A DNA stretch of 64,000 nucleotides from Bog-756 sp963830165 (GCA_963830165.1 CAWHKZ010000011.1:310001-374000), one strand, 5' to 3'. Counted from the stretch's first letter, positions 53,285-62,829 are shown. Notes: a model not told the origin generated them from the letters alone. Translations and numbers: made by a program.

Positions 53285-54205
53285 GTGGCACTGCACCGCC
53301 TCGCATCGATCACCATCGGTGTCCCCAACGTCGAGGAGACCTGCCGGTACTACGCCGAGTTCGGCCTGACCCGCGACGGCACCCGGTTCTCCACCGGGGA
53401 CGGCGGCGAGCAGCTTCGCATCGTCGACAGCCCGACCCGACGGTTGATCGGGGTCTGCATCGGCGCCGACGATCCCGACGACGTGGACCGCGTCGCCGCG
53501 AGTCTGGACGGACTCGGGATCGCGTACCGGCGCGACGGCGACGGTGTGCGTGCCAACGAGGTCCACAGCGGCGTCGACACCGTGGTCCGGGTCCTGCCCC
53601 GGGTCCCCGGGGGTACGTCGACCCGGGGACCGGACCGGGGGTCGAGCCTGTCCGAGCGGGAGAACCACCGTGCTCCGGCCATCGACCGGGAGGGCCCGGT
53701 CCGACCCCGCAAGCTGGGGCATGTGGTGGTCGGCACCCCCGATGCACCGGCCACCCAGCGGTTCTTCACCGACGGGATCGGGTTCCGGATCACGGACGTG
53801 GTCCGCGACACCGCCGCGTTCCTGCGGTGCTCGTCCGACCACCACAACCTGCTGATCCAACCGGCCCCCGTCGCGTTCCTGCACCACACGTCCTGGCAGG
53901 TGGACGACGTGGACGAGGTCGGACGTGGGGCGACGAAGATGCTGGAGGGACACCCCGAGCGTCACGTCTGGGGCCTCGGACGGCACTACATCGGCTCGAA
54001 CTTCTTCTGGTACCTACGGGATCCGGCAGGGAACTTCTCGGAGTACTACTCCGACATGGACACCATCACCGACGACCAGATCTGGGTCCCGGGCACCTGG
54101 GAGCCGACACTCCGGAGCCTGTACGCGTGGGGACCCGACGTACCGCCCTCCATGCTGGAGCCGGAGGACCTGGCGGACCTCATGGCGTCGTCGCACCCCG
54201 GCTGA
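53285..54205 (+). CDS. Two-domain VOC protein, extradiol dioxygenase-like
   Basis: A 306-residue protein with two vicinal-oxygen-chelate domains. The C-terminal domain carries the metal triad expected for a type I extradiol dioxygenase: His in KLGHVVVG, His in FLHHTSWQV and Glu in NFSEYYSD. The N-terminal domain (LASITIGVPNVEETCRYYA) has no such set and is structural. With the FAA hydrolase it suggests meta-cleavage of an aromatic compound. 45 bases after the FAA gene. Confidence 0.85.
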   Translation: MALHRLASITIGVPNVEETCRYYAEFGLTRDGTRFSTGDGGEQLRIVDSPTRRLIGVCIGADDPDDVDRVAASLDGLGIAYRRDGDGVRANEVHSGVDTVVRVLPRVPGGTSTRGPDRGSSLSERENHRAPAIDREGPVRPRKLGHVVVGTPDAPATQRFFTDGIGFRITDVVRDTAAFLRCSSDHHNLLIQPAPVAFLHHTSWQVDDVDEVGRGATKMLEGHPERHVWGLGRHYIGSNFFWYLRDPAGNFSEYYSDMDTITDDQIWVPGTWEPTLRSLYAWGPDVPPSMLEPEDLADLMASSHPG

Positions 54206-54425
54206 GCGCGGGCCCGTCGGTTCACCCATCGCGCCGGCACATCGGCAATGACCCCGGAGTCGGCTGCCGTAGATCGGGAAATGAGCGGGAACTCCTGCCG
54301 GAGGAAGTCCGTGGGAGAACTCCGCAATCGACGCGGCGCGGGATTCGACGCGTGAGCGTAGGATGAGCGCCGAGAGCCCGGACTGTGCGACGGGGCGGCA
54401 CAGCAGAGCGGAGGTGGGCGGCACG

Positions 54426-55193
54426 GTGTCACTCCAAGGGAAGGTGGCCATCGTCACCGGAGGCAACACCGGCATCGGCATGGCGATCGTGCTGGCCCTG
54501 GCCGCGGAGGGGGCGTCCATCGTCATCGACTACGTCGCCGATCCGGACGCCACCGAAGCCCTGGAGCAGCGACTCCGGGATCTCGGCGACAAGGTGACCG
54601 CGGTCAAAGCCGACGTGAGCAGCATCGCCGACCTCCAGACCCTGGTGGCCGCGGCCGTCTCGACGTTCGGCCGGCTCGACATCATGGTGAACAACGCCGG
54701 GATCGAGACGCGCACGTCGATCCTCGACACCACCGAGGCCCAGTACGAGAAGGTGCTCGACGTCAACCTGAAGAGTGCGTTCTTCGGAACCCAGCTCGCA
54801 GCCAGGCAGATGATCGCCCAGGGTGACGGTGGTCGGATCATCAACGTGACGTCGGTGCACGAGGACTGGCCGATGCCCGGCAACACCGCATACTGCCTGT
54901 CCAAGGGCGGCATGCGCATGCTCACCCGGACTGCCGGAGTCGAGCTCGCCCCCCACGGCGTCCTCGTCGTCGGGGTCGGGCCGGGGGCGGTGGAGACTCC
55001 GATCAACACCTCGACGATGGACGACCCGGCCGCGCTGAAGAAGCTCGACGAGGCCATCCCCATCGGACGGATGGCGAAGCCCGAGGAGATCGGCAGTGTG
55101 GTCGCGTTCCTGGCCGGCCCCGGTGCGAGCTACCTGACGGCGACGACGGTGTTCGCCGACGGCGGCATCATGCAGAGCAGCCCCGGGCTGTGA
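54426..55193 (+). CDS. SDR-family oxidoreductase
   Basis: A 255-residue classical SDR: VTGGNTGIGMAI, NNAGIETR, NVTSVHEDWPM with the active YCLSK, and the end ASYLTATTVFADGGIMQ. It resembles glucose/3-oxoacyl-type dehydrogenases. Start at the GTG at 54426, after GGAGGTGGG. The 220-base gap before it looks empty; it could be read from its own promoter or the operon upstream. Confidence 0.9.
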   Translation: MSLQGKVAIVTGGNTGIGMAIVLALAAEGASIVIDYVADPDATEALEQRLRDLGDKVTAVKADVSSIADLQTLVAAAVSTFGRLDIMVNNAGIETRTSILDTTEAQYEKVLDVNLKSAFFGTQLAARQMIAQGDGGRIINVTSVHEDWPMPGNTAYCLSKGGMRMLTRTAGVELAPHGVLVVGVGPGAVETPINTSTMDDPAALKKLDEAIPIGRMAKPEEIGSVVAFLAGPGASYLTATTVFADGGIMQSSPGL

Positions 55194-55247
55194 CCCGACC
55201 CGCACCGGCGCGGCCCGCCGGCCCGACGAATCCGCGGGAGGAACTCG

Positions 55248-55679
55248 ATGGCTAAGTCGACCCCGAGTCGCCGTACGACGACCAAAGGCGCGCCGTCGGC
55301 GGCCGGCTCGTTCTTCGCCGCGATGGAGGCCGAGGGGTACCAGCCACTGCTCAGCGGGGAGTCGGGCACCTTGCGCTTCGACCTCACCGGCGGCCCCAAG
55401 CTCGAGCGCTGGTACGTGACGGTGTCCGACGGCGACGTCACGGTGTCCCGTCGGGGTGGCCACGCGGACACCGTGATGCGCTTGGACCAGGACCTCTTCG
55501 ACGAGGTCTCCCGGGGCACGGAGAACGCCATCGCCGCCCAGCTGCGGGGGGCCATCGACGTGGAGGGCGACCTGCACCTCATGATGGTGTTCCAGAGGAT
55601 GTTCCCCGGCCCGCCGTCGTCGACGGGGCGCCGTGATCCCATCGAGGGTCGGATCGTGACCGACAGGAGCAGGCGATGA
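55248..55679 (+). CDS. SCP2 sterol-binding-domain-like protein
   Basis: A 143-residue protein with an SCP2-type beta-alpha fold: GTLRFDLTGGPKLERWYVTV, the strand VSDGDVTVSRRGG, the acidic DTVMRLDQDLFDEVSRG and GAIDVEGDLHLMM. It would bind a lipid or acyl-CoA in the cytoplasm. Its stop overlaps the start of the next gene (ATGA at 55676). A sugar/lipid link between the two is unclear. Confidence 0.75.
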   Translation: MAKSTPSRRTTTKGAPSAAGSFFAAMEAEGYQPLLSGESGTLRFDLTGGPKLERWYVTVSDGDVTVSRRGGHADTVMRLDQDLFDEVSRGTENAIAAQLRGAIDVEGDLHLMMVFQRMFPGPPSSTGRRDPIEGRIVTDRSRR

Positions 55680-57745
55680 GCGAACTGGTGCAGATCCTCG
55701 AGGGCAACACCTTCGTGGTGAGCGACCGCAACGGGGACATCGAGGCGTCGCTCACCGATCCCACCGGTCTGTTCTCCTTCGACACCCGGTTCCTGTCGAC
55801 CTGGGTGCTCACGCTCGACGGCGAGCGGTTGAACGCCCTGTCCACCGACGACCTGCAGTACTTCCTCACCCGCTTCTTCCTGGTGCCCGGCACCGGGACC
55901 GTCTACGTGGACGCCGACCTCTCGGTGGTCCGCGAGCGCAGCGTCGGTGCCGGGTTCCGGGAGTCCATCCAGATCCTGAACCACAAGCTCGAGCCGGTCA
56001 CCCTGACCGTCCGGATCGAGGCGGCCAGCGACTTCGCCGACCTCTTCGAGGTCAAGGACGCCCTGGCCAAGAAGGGCGAGTACCGGTCGAGCGTCGACAG
56101 GGGCGCCCTGGTCCTGGCCTATTCGCGTGCGACCTACCTGCGCGAGACGCGGATCACGTCCTCGGCGCCGGCCAAGGTGGACACCGCGGGGCTCACCTTC
56201 GAGGTGACCATCGACCCCCACGGGAGCTGGGAGACGGTGCTGGAGGTCGGCACCGTGGTGCCGAGCGGGCAGCTGGGCGACAAGCCCGGCACCGTCCGCA
56301 GCGTCGGTTCGGCCCACAACATGGCCCGTGGCCTCGAAAAGTGGATCGGACAGGCGCCGAGGCTCGAGTGCGACGACGACAACCTGCGGACGACCTACTC
56401 CCGGAGCCTGGTCGACCTGGCCGCATTGCGTTTCTCGCCCCGCACCATGGCGAAGCACTCGCTGCCGGCCGCCGGACTGCCCTGGTTCATGACCGTGTTC
56501 GGGCGGGACAGCATCCTCACCAGCCTGCAGTCGCTCGCCTTCACCTCCGAGCTGGCGGCCACGACACTGCGCATCCTCGGCGAGCGACAGGGCACACGGG
56601 TCGACGATTTCCGCGACGAGGACCCCGGCCGGATCCTCCACGAGATGCGCTTCGGCGAGATGACGGCGTTCGAGGAGCGCCCCCACTCGCCGTACTACGG
56701 CTGTGCAGACGCCACCCCGCTCTACGTCGTGCTGCTCGACGAGTACGAGCGGTGGACGGGCGATACCAAGCTCGTCCGGGAGCTCGAGTACCAGGCCCGG
56801 GCGGCGCTGCGCTGGATCGACGAGTACGCCAACCTGCAGGGGAACGGGTACATCGCCTATCAGCGCCGCAACGAGGAGACCGGGCTCGAGAACCAGTGCT
56901 GGAAGGACTCGTGGGACTCGATCTCCCACAAGGATGGAACACTGCCCGGATTCCCCCGTGCCACGTGCGAGCTGCAGGGCTATGCCTACGACGCGAAGGT
57001 GCGCGGAGCCCGGCTGGCCCGCAAGGTGTGGCACGACGAGGCATTCGCCGTGCAGCTCGAGGCCGAGGCGGCCGACCTCAAGCGTCGGTTCAACCGGGAC
57101 TTCTGGGTGGCGGACGGCGGGTACTTCGCCATCGCCATCGACATGGACGGGCGCCAGGTCGACACGCTGACCTCCAACAACGGGCATCTGCTCTGGAGCG
57201 GCATCGTCGACAAGTCCAAGGCCAAGCGGGTGGTGGAGAACCTGATGGGCCCCCGTCTCTTCTCCGGGTGGGGGGTGCGCACGCTGGCGGAGGGGGAGAG
57301 GAGGTTCAATCCCATCGGCTACCACGTCGGGACCATCTGGCCCTTCGACAACTCCTTCATCGCCTGGGGCCTCCGCCGGTACGGGTACAAGGACGAGGCG
57401 GCGCGCATCGCCGAGGGGATACTCGACGCGGCCACGTTCTTCGACGGGCGCCTGCCCGAGGCCTTCGGCGGCTACCCGCGTACGATGACGCGGTACCCGG
57501 TGCAGTACCCGACGGCCTGCTCACCCCAGGCCTGGTCCACCGGCGCGCCGCTCCTGTTGCTGCGCACCATGCTCGGCCTCGAGCCCCACGAGGAGCACCT
57601 CATCGTCGACCCCGCCATCCCCGCCAGCATCGGCAGCCTCGAGCTGCTCGACATCCCCGGGCGATGGGGACGGATGGACGCCTTCGGGCGCGGCCGGGTC
57701 GACACCTCGAACCCCGGTGGCAGGGCGCGCCGCCGGCGGAGCTGA
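55676..57745 (+). CDS. Glycogen debranching/amylo-alpha-1,6-glucosidase-like enzyme
   Basis: A 689-residue protein: an N-terminal GDE_N_bis-type beta domain (about 1-210: VLEGNTFVVSDRNGDI in part, GLFSFDTRFLSTW), then an (alpha/alpha)6 barrel with LPWFMTVFGRDSILTSLQ, CWKDSWDSISHKDG, GTIWPFDNSFIAWG and LPEAFGGYPR. Relatives hydrolyse alpha-1,6 or other branches in glycogen-like glucans. Exact specificity is not certain. A run of Arg residues ends the protein. No other glycogen gene is in the window. Confidence 0.85.
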   Translation: MSELVQILEGNTFVVSDRNGDIEASLTDPTGLFSFDTRFLSTWVLTLDGERLNALSTDDLQYFLTRFFLVPGTGTVYVDADLSVVRERSVGAGFRESIQILNHKLEPVTLTVRIEAASDFADLFEVKDALAKKGEYRSSVDRGALVLAYSRATYLRETRITSSAPAKVDTAGLTFEVTIDPHGSWETVLEVGTVVPSGQLGDKPGTVRSVGSAHNMARGLEKWIGQAPRLECDDDNLRTTYSRSLVDLAALRFSPRTMAKHSLPAAGLPWFMTVFGRDSILTSLQSLAFTSELAATTLRILGERQGTRVDDFRDEDPGRILHEMRFGEMTAFEERPHSPYYGCADATPLYVVLLDEYERWTGDTKLVRELEYQARAALRWIDEYANLQGNGYIAYQRRNEETGLENQCWKDSWDSISHKDGTLPGFPRATCELQGYAYDAKVRGARLARKVWHDEAFAVQLEAEAADLKRRFNRDFWVADGGYFAIAIDMDGRQVDTLTSNNGHLLWSGIVDKSKAKRVVENLMGPRLFSGWGVRTLAEGERRFNPIGYHVGTIWPFDNSFIAWGLRRYGYKDEAARIAEGILDAATFFDGRLPEAFGGYPRTMTRYPVQYPTACSPQAWSTGAPLLLLRTMLGLEPHEEHLIVDPAIPASIGSLELLDIPGRWGRMDAFGRGRVDTSNPGGRARRRRS

Positions 57746-57939
57746 CCACCCGCGTTCCGCTCGCCGGATGCCCGGACGGTGGCAATCCGACGGAATTTGG
57801 CAAGGGCCGGTGGGCGCCACCCGAACCCTGGATGACCGGCTGACCTGGGGAGAGGCCGCGCCGGGGCGCGATACCTGAGTATTCTGATCTCCTTTTGGTG
57901 GCTTTTCCTATAGGGTGACTGGGTTTTAGGCTGGACGCC
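57746..57939. other. Intergenic region with an AT-rich promoter patch
   Basis: No gene. Bases 57871-57935 are AT-rich for this genome and include ATAC-CTGA-GTAT (57871-57882), a perfect 4-bp inverted repeat, then CCTTTTGG and TCCTATAGGG, which could act as promoter elements of the FAD-protein/persulfide dioxygenase operon. Confidence 0.35.
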
Positions 57940-59238
57940 ATGAGCACGGGCCCCGAAACCGTCGGCATCATCGGCGGCGGCGCGTCCGGCACCCTGGCGG
58001 CGATCCACCTCCTCCACGGGTCACCGGCCGCGCTACGGGTGGTGGTCGTGGAGCCGCGCGCCGAACTCGGGCGCGGCGTCGCCTACGGGACCACCGATCC
58101 CGGGCACCTGTTGAACGTCCGGGCGTCCTGCATGAGCGCCTTCCCCGAGGAGCCCGACCACTTCGCGCAGTGGGCCCGTCGCCTGTCCGACACCGACGGT
58201 CGGGCATTCCTCCCCCGGGCCTGGTACGGCGACTACCTCCGCTCGTTGCTGGCGCCGGTCGACCACATCCGGGCCCAGGCGGTCGACGTCGTGCCGGGTG
58301 GCGATCGGGCGAAGATCGTGCTGGACGGTGGCTCCGTAGTGACCTGCGACCGGGTGATCCTCGCCCCGGGTCCGTCGCCCCAGCAGTGGCCGGTCCCGCT
58401 GGCCGGCTCCGGCCGGCGATGGATCGGGAATCCGTGGGCCCCGGGCGCCCTCGACGGCATCCGTCCCGACGAACCGGTCCTGCTGGTCGGGACGGGGCTC
58501 ACCGCGGTGGACGTCGCCCTGGGCCTGGGTGCGGCCGGTCACCGGCAGATCGTCGCGACCTCGCGGCACGGACTGCTCCCGTCCGCCCACCCGGACGAAC
58601 CCTTCCGCCCGCTGTCGATCGTCCCACCGGCCCCACCCACGGCACGTTCGCTGGTCGAGTGGGCGCGCACGACGGCCGCCGAGGTGGGCGACTGGCGCCA
58701 GGTCGTCGACTCGCTGCGGCCCCACGTCAACGCCCTGTGGGCCGACCTCACCGAGGCGGAGCGCCGTCGCCTGCTCCGCCTTCTCCAGCGCCGGTGGGAG
58801 GTGCTGCGCCATCGCATGGCACCGTCGGTGGCCGCACGCATCGCCGCCATGCAGGACGCCGGCCACCTGGTCATCGCGGCCGGGGGCGTCCGGTCGGCGC
58901 GGACGACCCGTGGCGGCATCGACGTCCGACTGGCCGACCGCTCGGTCCGGTTCGGGGCGGTCGTCAACTGCAGCGGGCCGCCGGTCGACGTTCGTCGGTC
59001 CGGTCATCGTCTGATCCGGACGCTGCTCGACGGCGGCGTGGTCCGACCCGGTCCCCTCAGCCTGGGACTGGACACCGACGACGACGGGAGCATCCCCGGC
59101 TCCGAGCGGAGGCTGTGGCTGGTCGGACCCCTGCGTCGGGGACGCGACTGGGAGGCCACCGCCGTCCCCGAGATCCGGGACCAGGCCGCAGCCCTCGCCT
59201 GGGCGATGTGGCGGACCCCGGCCGGCGTGGGGGCCTGA
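57940..59238 (+). CDS. FAD/NAD(P)-binding protein
   Basis: A 432-residue flavoprotein of the FAD_NAD(P)-binding_9 type. N-terminal dinucleotide loop GIIGGGASGTLAAIHLL, then ELGRGVAYGTTDPGHLLNVRA with the GRGVAYG family block, and a second Rossmann loop VLLVGTGLTAVDVALGL. No clear substrate. It shares one base with the next gene (A of TGATG), so both are translated together; the partner is a persulfide dioxygenase, which suggests a role in sulfur chemistry. Confidence 0.85.
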   Translation: MSTGPETVGIIGGGASGTLAAIHLLHGSPAALRVVVVEPRAELGRGVAYGTTDPGHLLNVRASCMSAFPEEPDHFAQWARRLSDTDGRAFLPRAWYGDYLRSLLAPVDHIRAQAVDVVPGGDRAKIVLDGGSVVTCDRVILAPGPSPQQWPVPLAGSGRRWIGNPWAPGALDGIRPDEPVLLVGTGLTAVDVALGLGAAGHRQIVATSRHGLLPSAHPDEPFRPLSIVPPAPPTARSLVEWARTTAAEVGDWRQVVDSLRPHVNALWADLTEAERRRLLRLLQRRWEVLRHRMAPSVAARIAAMQDAGHLVIAAGGVRSARTTRGGIDVRLADRSVRFGAVVNCSGPPVDVRRSGHRLIRTLLDGGVVRPGPLSLGLDTDDDGSIPGSERRLWLVGPLRRGRDWEATAVPEIRDQAAALAWAMWRTPAGVGA

Positions 59239-60569
59239 TGGAAGTCATCCCCATCGACGCCTCCGACCTGGGCAACCAGGCGTACGTGGTCACCGACGGA
59301 AGGCGGGCGATCGCCATCGACCCGCCCCGCCCGTCGGCCCGGGTGGTGGACATCATCCGGACGCGGGGCCTGCAGCTCGATCTGGTCGTCGACACCCACC
59401 TGCACAACGACCACGTGAGCGGGGGCCCCGAACTGGCCCGGGCGACCGGCGCCGTCTACGCGGTGAGCGCCGACGAGCACGTCCGGGGTGCCCGCGGCAT
59501 CGTCGACGGCGACCGGTTCACGATCGGAGCGATGGTCCTGACGGTGAAGGACACCCCGGGCCATACGCAGCTCCATCAGAGCTTCATCGTGTCCGAGGGG
59601 GATCAGTGCACCGTCTTCACCGGCGGATCGCTGCTCATCGGCACGGTCGGCCGGACCGACCTGCTCGGTGCCGCGCTGGCCGCCAGCCTGGCCGCCGCCC
59701 AGTGGTCCTCGGTGCGGTGGATGCTCGACAACCTGCCCGCCGACGCCGGCGTCCACCCGACGCACGGCTTCGGGAGCTTCTGCTCGTCCACCCCGTGCAG
59801 TGGCACGGAGTCGACGATCGGAGCCGAGCGCACCGTCAACCCCGCCGCCCGGCTCGACTGCCAGACGTTCGTGAAGACGTTGCTCGACGGGTTCGGCGAG
59901 TACCCGAGCTACTTCGCGCACATGGCCGCCCGCAATCGGGAAGGAGTGCTGCCCGCCTCCTACCGCGATCCCGTCGACGACCTGTCGGCGGACGACATCC
60001 GGGAGCTGTCCACTCGGATGTGGGTCATCGACGTGCGGCCCCGGGCGGCGTTCGCCGCCGGGCACGTCCCGGGCACGGTGAACGCAGGGTTGGACGGCCC
60101 CTTCGCCACCTACGTCGGGTGGACCATGCCGTGGGGGGAACCGTTCGCCGTGATCGCCGACGACGATGCCCAGCTGTCCCGGGCGCGGGACCTGCTGGCC
60201 CATATCGGTCTCGACCTGCCGGTCGGGACGTCCGTTCCCGCCCCCGAGGACCGATCGGACCGCCTCCGCCTGGCGACCTTCGACGAGCTCGCCTCCGAAT
60301 GGACCGACGACGTGACGGTCGTCGACGTCCGGCGGACCGAGGAGTGGGACGCCGGCCACCTCGAAGGTGCCCTGCACGTGCCGGTCCATCGGCTCGCCGA
60401 GGCCCCTCTTCCCGAAGGGACGCTCTGGCTGCACTGTGCGGCCGGCTACCGCGCCGTGCTGGGTGCGTCGCTGCTGCGCCGTGCCGGCCGGGAGGTCGTC
60501 GCCGTCGACGACCTCTGGTCGAACGCGCCCGACGCCGGACTGGGGATCCGCCGCTCCGAGGGCTCGTGA
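59238..60569 (+). CDS. Persulfide dioxygenase-like MBL protein fused to two rhodanese domains
   Basis: A 443-residue fusion. Residues about 1-230: metallo-beta-lactamase fold with the iron site THLHNDH, the second His in DTPGHT, the Asp in GRTDLLG and the later PTHGFGSFC, as in ETHE1-type persulfide dioxygenases. Residues about 255-345: a rhodanese-like domain (WVIDVRPRAAFAAGH) that has no Cys in its active loop. Residues about 355-443: a second rhodanese with the loop HCAAGYRAVLGA and the active Cys. It would take glutathione- or thiol-persulfide sulfur to sulfite and to thiosulfate. It is co-translated with the FAD protein. Confidence 0.88.
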   Translation: MEVIPIDASDLGNQAYVVTDGRRAIAIDPPRPSARVVDIIRTRGLQLDLVVDTHLHNDHVSGGPELARATGAVYAVSADEHVRGARGIVDGDRFTIGAMVLTVKDTPGHTQLHQSFIVSEGDQCTVFTGGSLLIGTVGRTDLLGAALAASLAAAQWSSVRWMLDNLPADAGVHPTHGFGSFCSSTPCSGTESTIGAERTVNPAARLDCQTFVKTLLDGFGEYPSYFAHMAARNREGVLPASYRDPVDDLSADDIRELSTRMWVIDVRPRAAFAAGHVPGTVNAGLDGPFATYVGWTMPWGEPFAVIADDDAQLSRARDLLAHIGLDLPVGTSVPAPEDRSDRLRLATFDELASEWTDDVTVVDVRRTEEWDAGHLEGALHVPVHRLAEAPLPEGTLWLHCAAGYRAVLGASLLRRAGREVVAVDDLWSNAPDAGLGIRRSEGS

Positions 60570-60749
60570 CCGAGCCCCACCGGCCCGCCGGCCCTGATCC
60601 GTCGTCCCGACTCAGGCACGGGCCATCTCACAACGGGTCGTTGGACCCTACCGACAACCCGCCTTGCGCTGCCGAGACTGATATCTGACACCGACGACAC
60701 GGGAACGGAAGGCCGGGATGTCGTCGCCGAATGCGAGAGGGGCAGGATC

Positions 60750-61172
60750 GTGGAGCATGTGATCACCGATGACGCCGCCGCGTTGGTGACGGCGCTCGAA
60801 TGCGCTCCCGTCGACGGGTCCCTGGGTGCCGAGCTCGACCTCGAACTGGCCGCGCTGAAGATCCTGGAGGCCAACAGGGTCCTCCGACAGCACCTGCTCA
60901 GCTACGACTGCGTCATCCAGGAGAGCCTCGAGAAGTACCGGTCGGGCATGCGGGTCCAGGACGTCGTCCGGACGATGCCGCCGGCAGACGCGGCGATCGG
61001 CTCCGAGGTCGAGGTCGTCGACGTGTTCGAGGCACGACGGGCGTTGCGCAAGACCCTGGTGACCGTCCTGCTCGTCGACGGCATGCCGGTCGAGGAGGTC
61101 GCAGCGACGCTCAAGATGCCGATCGACAGCGTCAGTGGCCTCGCGACCGAGATCGGCATGCCACACGAGTGA
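60750..61172 (+). CDS. Unknown small helical protein
   Basis: I do not recognise this 140-residue protein. From the GTG at 60750 it is acidic and almost all helix: LGAELDLELAALKILEANRV, then LEKYRSGMRVQDVVRTM, and a C-terminal ALRKTLVTVLLVDGMPVEEV with KMPIDSVSGLATEIGM, which looks like a helix-turn-helix (VEEVAATLKMPIDSVSGLA). It may be a regulator or sigma-associated factor. It lies 180 bases after the persulfide dioxygenase gene, on the same strand. Confidence 0.5.
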   Translation: MEHVITDDAAALVTALECAPVDGSLGAELDLELAALKILEANRVLRQHLLSYDCVIQESLEKYRSGMRVQDVVRTMPPADAAIGSEVEVVDVFEARRALRKTLVTVLLVDGMPVEEVAATLKMPIDSVSGLATEIGMPHE

Positions 61173-61258
61173 GCGGACCGGGTCCCGTGACGGGCCACGG
61201 CTCGTTGCCGGCTCGCCACTGCTGGACGTATCTCGGCACCTGGTCGTATCGTTGCCGC

Positions 61259-62077
61259 GTGGGTCTGATCGAGGACCAGTGGCGGGGAGTCGACGAAGGC
61301 TGGGGCCGGAGAGCGGTGGAGTTCGCGGCCCTGTGTGAACCCACCAACTGCCGGGAGTATGTCGCCCTGCACCACAAGCTCGGCGTGGACGTCGGTGACC
61401 GGCTGCTCGATGTCGCCTGTGGGGCCGGCCTGGCCGTCGAGCTGGCCGGCCTGCGCGGCGCCCGGTGCGCGGGGATCGATGCGTCTCCCCGCCTCGTCGC
61501 AGTCGCCCGGGACCGTAGCCCGGCGGCTGATCTCCGGGTCGGCGATATGCAGGACCTGCCCTGGCACGACGAGACGTTCGACGTCGTCACGAGCTTCCGT
61601 GGCATCTGGGCGACCACCCCCGGCGCCGTGGCGGAGGCGCATCGCGTCCTGGTCCCGGGGGGCCGCTTCGGGCTCACGGTGTGGGGCCACATCAAGGCAT
61701 CACCCGGAGCGTGGGCCTTGGCACCCTTCGCCCTGGCGACGACGCCCAAGGTCGAGAACCAGGCGGCCATGGTGGCGCTCGGTCGACCCGGCGCCGGCGA
61801 GGTGGTGCTGCAGGACGCCGGTTTCACGGACGTCGAGCGCGTCGACGTCCCGTTCGTGTTCGAGTTCGCAGACCCGGAGGCCTACGCACGCGCCCTGGCC
61901 TCGACCGGCCCGGCCTACGAGGCCATCGAGGCCGTGGGCGAAGCGGCGTTCATCGAGACGGCGGTCGAGACGGCCCGGGCGTACGTGCGTGACGGGCTCC
62001 CGCTCCGGGCGCCGATCGCCGTGGTGGGCTACCTCGCTCGCAAGCCTGCCGCTCGTCCCGGCACCCGCAGCAGCTGA
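61259..62077 (+). CDS. Class I SAM-dependent methyltransferase
   Basis: A 272-residue methyltransferase: motif I is LLDVACGAGLAVELAG, the acidic residue at the end of strand 2 is in AGIDASPRL, motif II includes GDMQDLPW and FDVVTSFRGIWATTP. The C-terminal half has EVVLQDAGFTDVERV, as in the ubiquinone/menaquinone-type small-molecule methyltransferases. The start is uncertain; GTG at 61259 is preceded by no clear site. Substrate unknown. Confidence 0.85.
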   Translation: MGLIEDQWRGVDEGWGRRAVEFAALCEPTNCREYVALHHKLGVDVGDRLLDVACGAGLAVELAGLRGARCAGIDASPRLVAVARDRSPAADLRVGDMQDLPWHDETFDVVTSFRGIWATTPGAVAEAHRVLVPGGRFGLTVWGHIKASPGAWALAPFALATTPKVENQAAMVALGRPGAGEVVLQDAGFTDVERVDVPFVFEFADPEAYARALASTGPAYEAIEAVGEAAFIETAVETARAYVRDGLPLRAPIAVVGYLARKPAARPGTRSS

Positions 62078-62238
62078 TCGAAATCCACTTTCCACGGCCC
62101 CGGACCGGCGGTACTCTGGCCAGTGCAAGACGGTCTGGGGCGGGCGCCGGGACCCTCGTGCTCGACGGTCCGCCTGCGGAACGCGGTGACGGAGTGCCGC
62201 GGGAGCGCACCCGCGGACTATCGAGCGAGGAGCTGGTC

Positions 62239-62799
62239 ATGACCACCACCGATACCCCGGTCAACAATGGCGTCAACGTCGAGGCACTGCTCGGTGCCCG
62301 AGCGATGTTGAGCGACACACCCGAGGCGGCCCAGTTCCGGTGGCGGGCGAACTGTGAATGGCAGAACGGCACCCACAGCCGCTCGACTGTCGAGGGCTTC
62401 TTCGGTCTGGGCGAGGAGCAGAGTCACCGCACCCGGTACTCCTTCGACGCCGATCACCCCGAGATCTTCGCTTCCCAGGACAACGGGGTCACCCCGCCCG
62501 AGCTCGCGCTGGTGGCGCTCGCGAGCTGTATGACCGCGGGCATCGCGGCTGTGGCGCAGAACCGGGAGATCCAGTTGCACAAGGTGTCGGCGACCATCGA
62601 AGGGGCGATGGACATGCGTGGTGTCCTCGGCGCGGACAGCGACGTCCGAAACGGCTTCAGCGACATCCAGGTGACCTACGACATCGATGCCGACGCGTCG
62701 CCCGACGACATCAGGGCCCTGGTCGCACAGTCGCAGAAGCGCTCCGCCATGTACGACATCATCACGAACCCGACGAATGTGAGCGTCCAGGTTCGCTAG
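62239..62799 (+). CDS. OsmC-family protein
   Basis: A 186-residue OsmC/Ohr-fold protein. The first Cys is in ALASCMTAGIAA. The second Cys of peroxidase members is replaced: the C-terminal loop reads SAMYDIITNPTNV. It is therefore the one-Cys type, whose activity is unclear. ATG at 62239 follows GAGGAG. It is 31 bases before the flavin monooxygenase gene, with which it is probably co-transcribed. Confidence 0.9.
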   Translation: MTTTDTPVNNGVNVEALLGARAMLSDTPEAAQFRWRANCEWQNGTHSRSTVEGFFGLGEEQSHRTRYSFDADHPEIFASQDNGVTPPELALVALASCMTAGIAAVAQNREIQLHKVSATIEGAMDMRGVLGADSDVRNGFSDIQVTYDIDADASPDDIRALVAQSQKRSAMYDIITNPTNVSVQVR

Positions 62800-62829
62800 T
62801 CGCACGCTCCTCCACGGAAGGGCGGATCA

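Noticed and set aside
55130..57325. 731-codon minus-strand frame opposite the debranching enzyme
   Set aside because: Composition (Val/His/Glu-rich, no hydrophobic core pattern) is that of an antisense shadow in high-GC DNA; the plus-strand frame has clear enzyme motifs.
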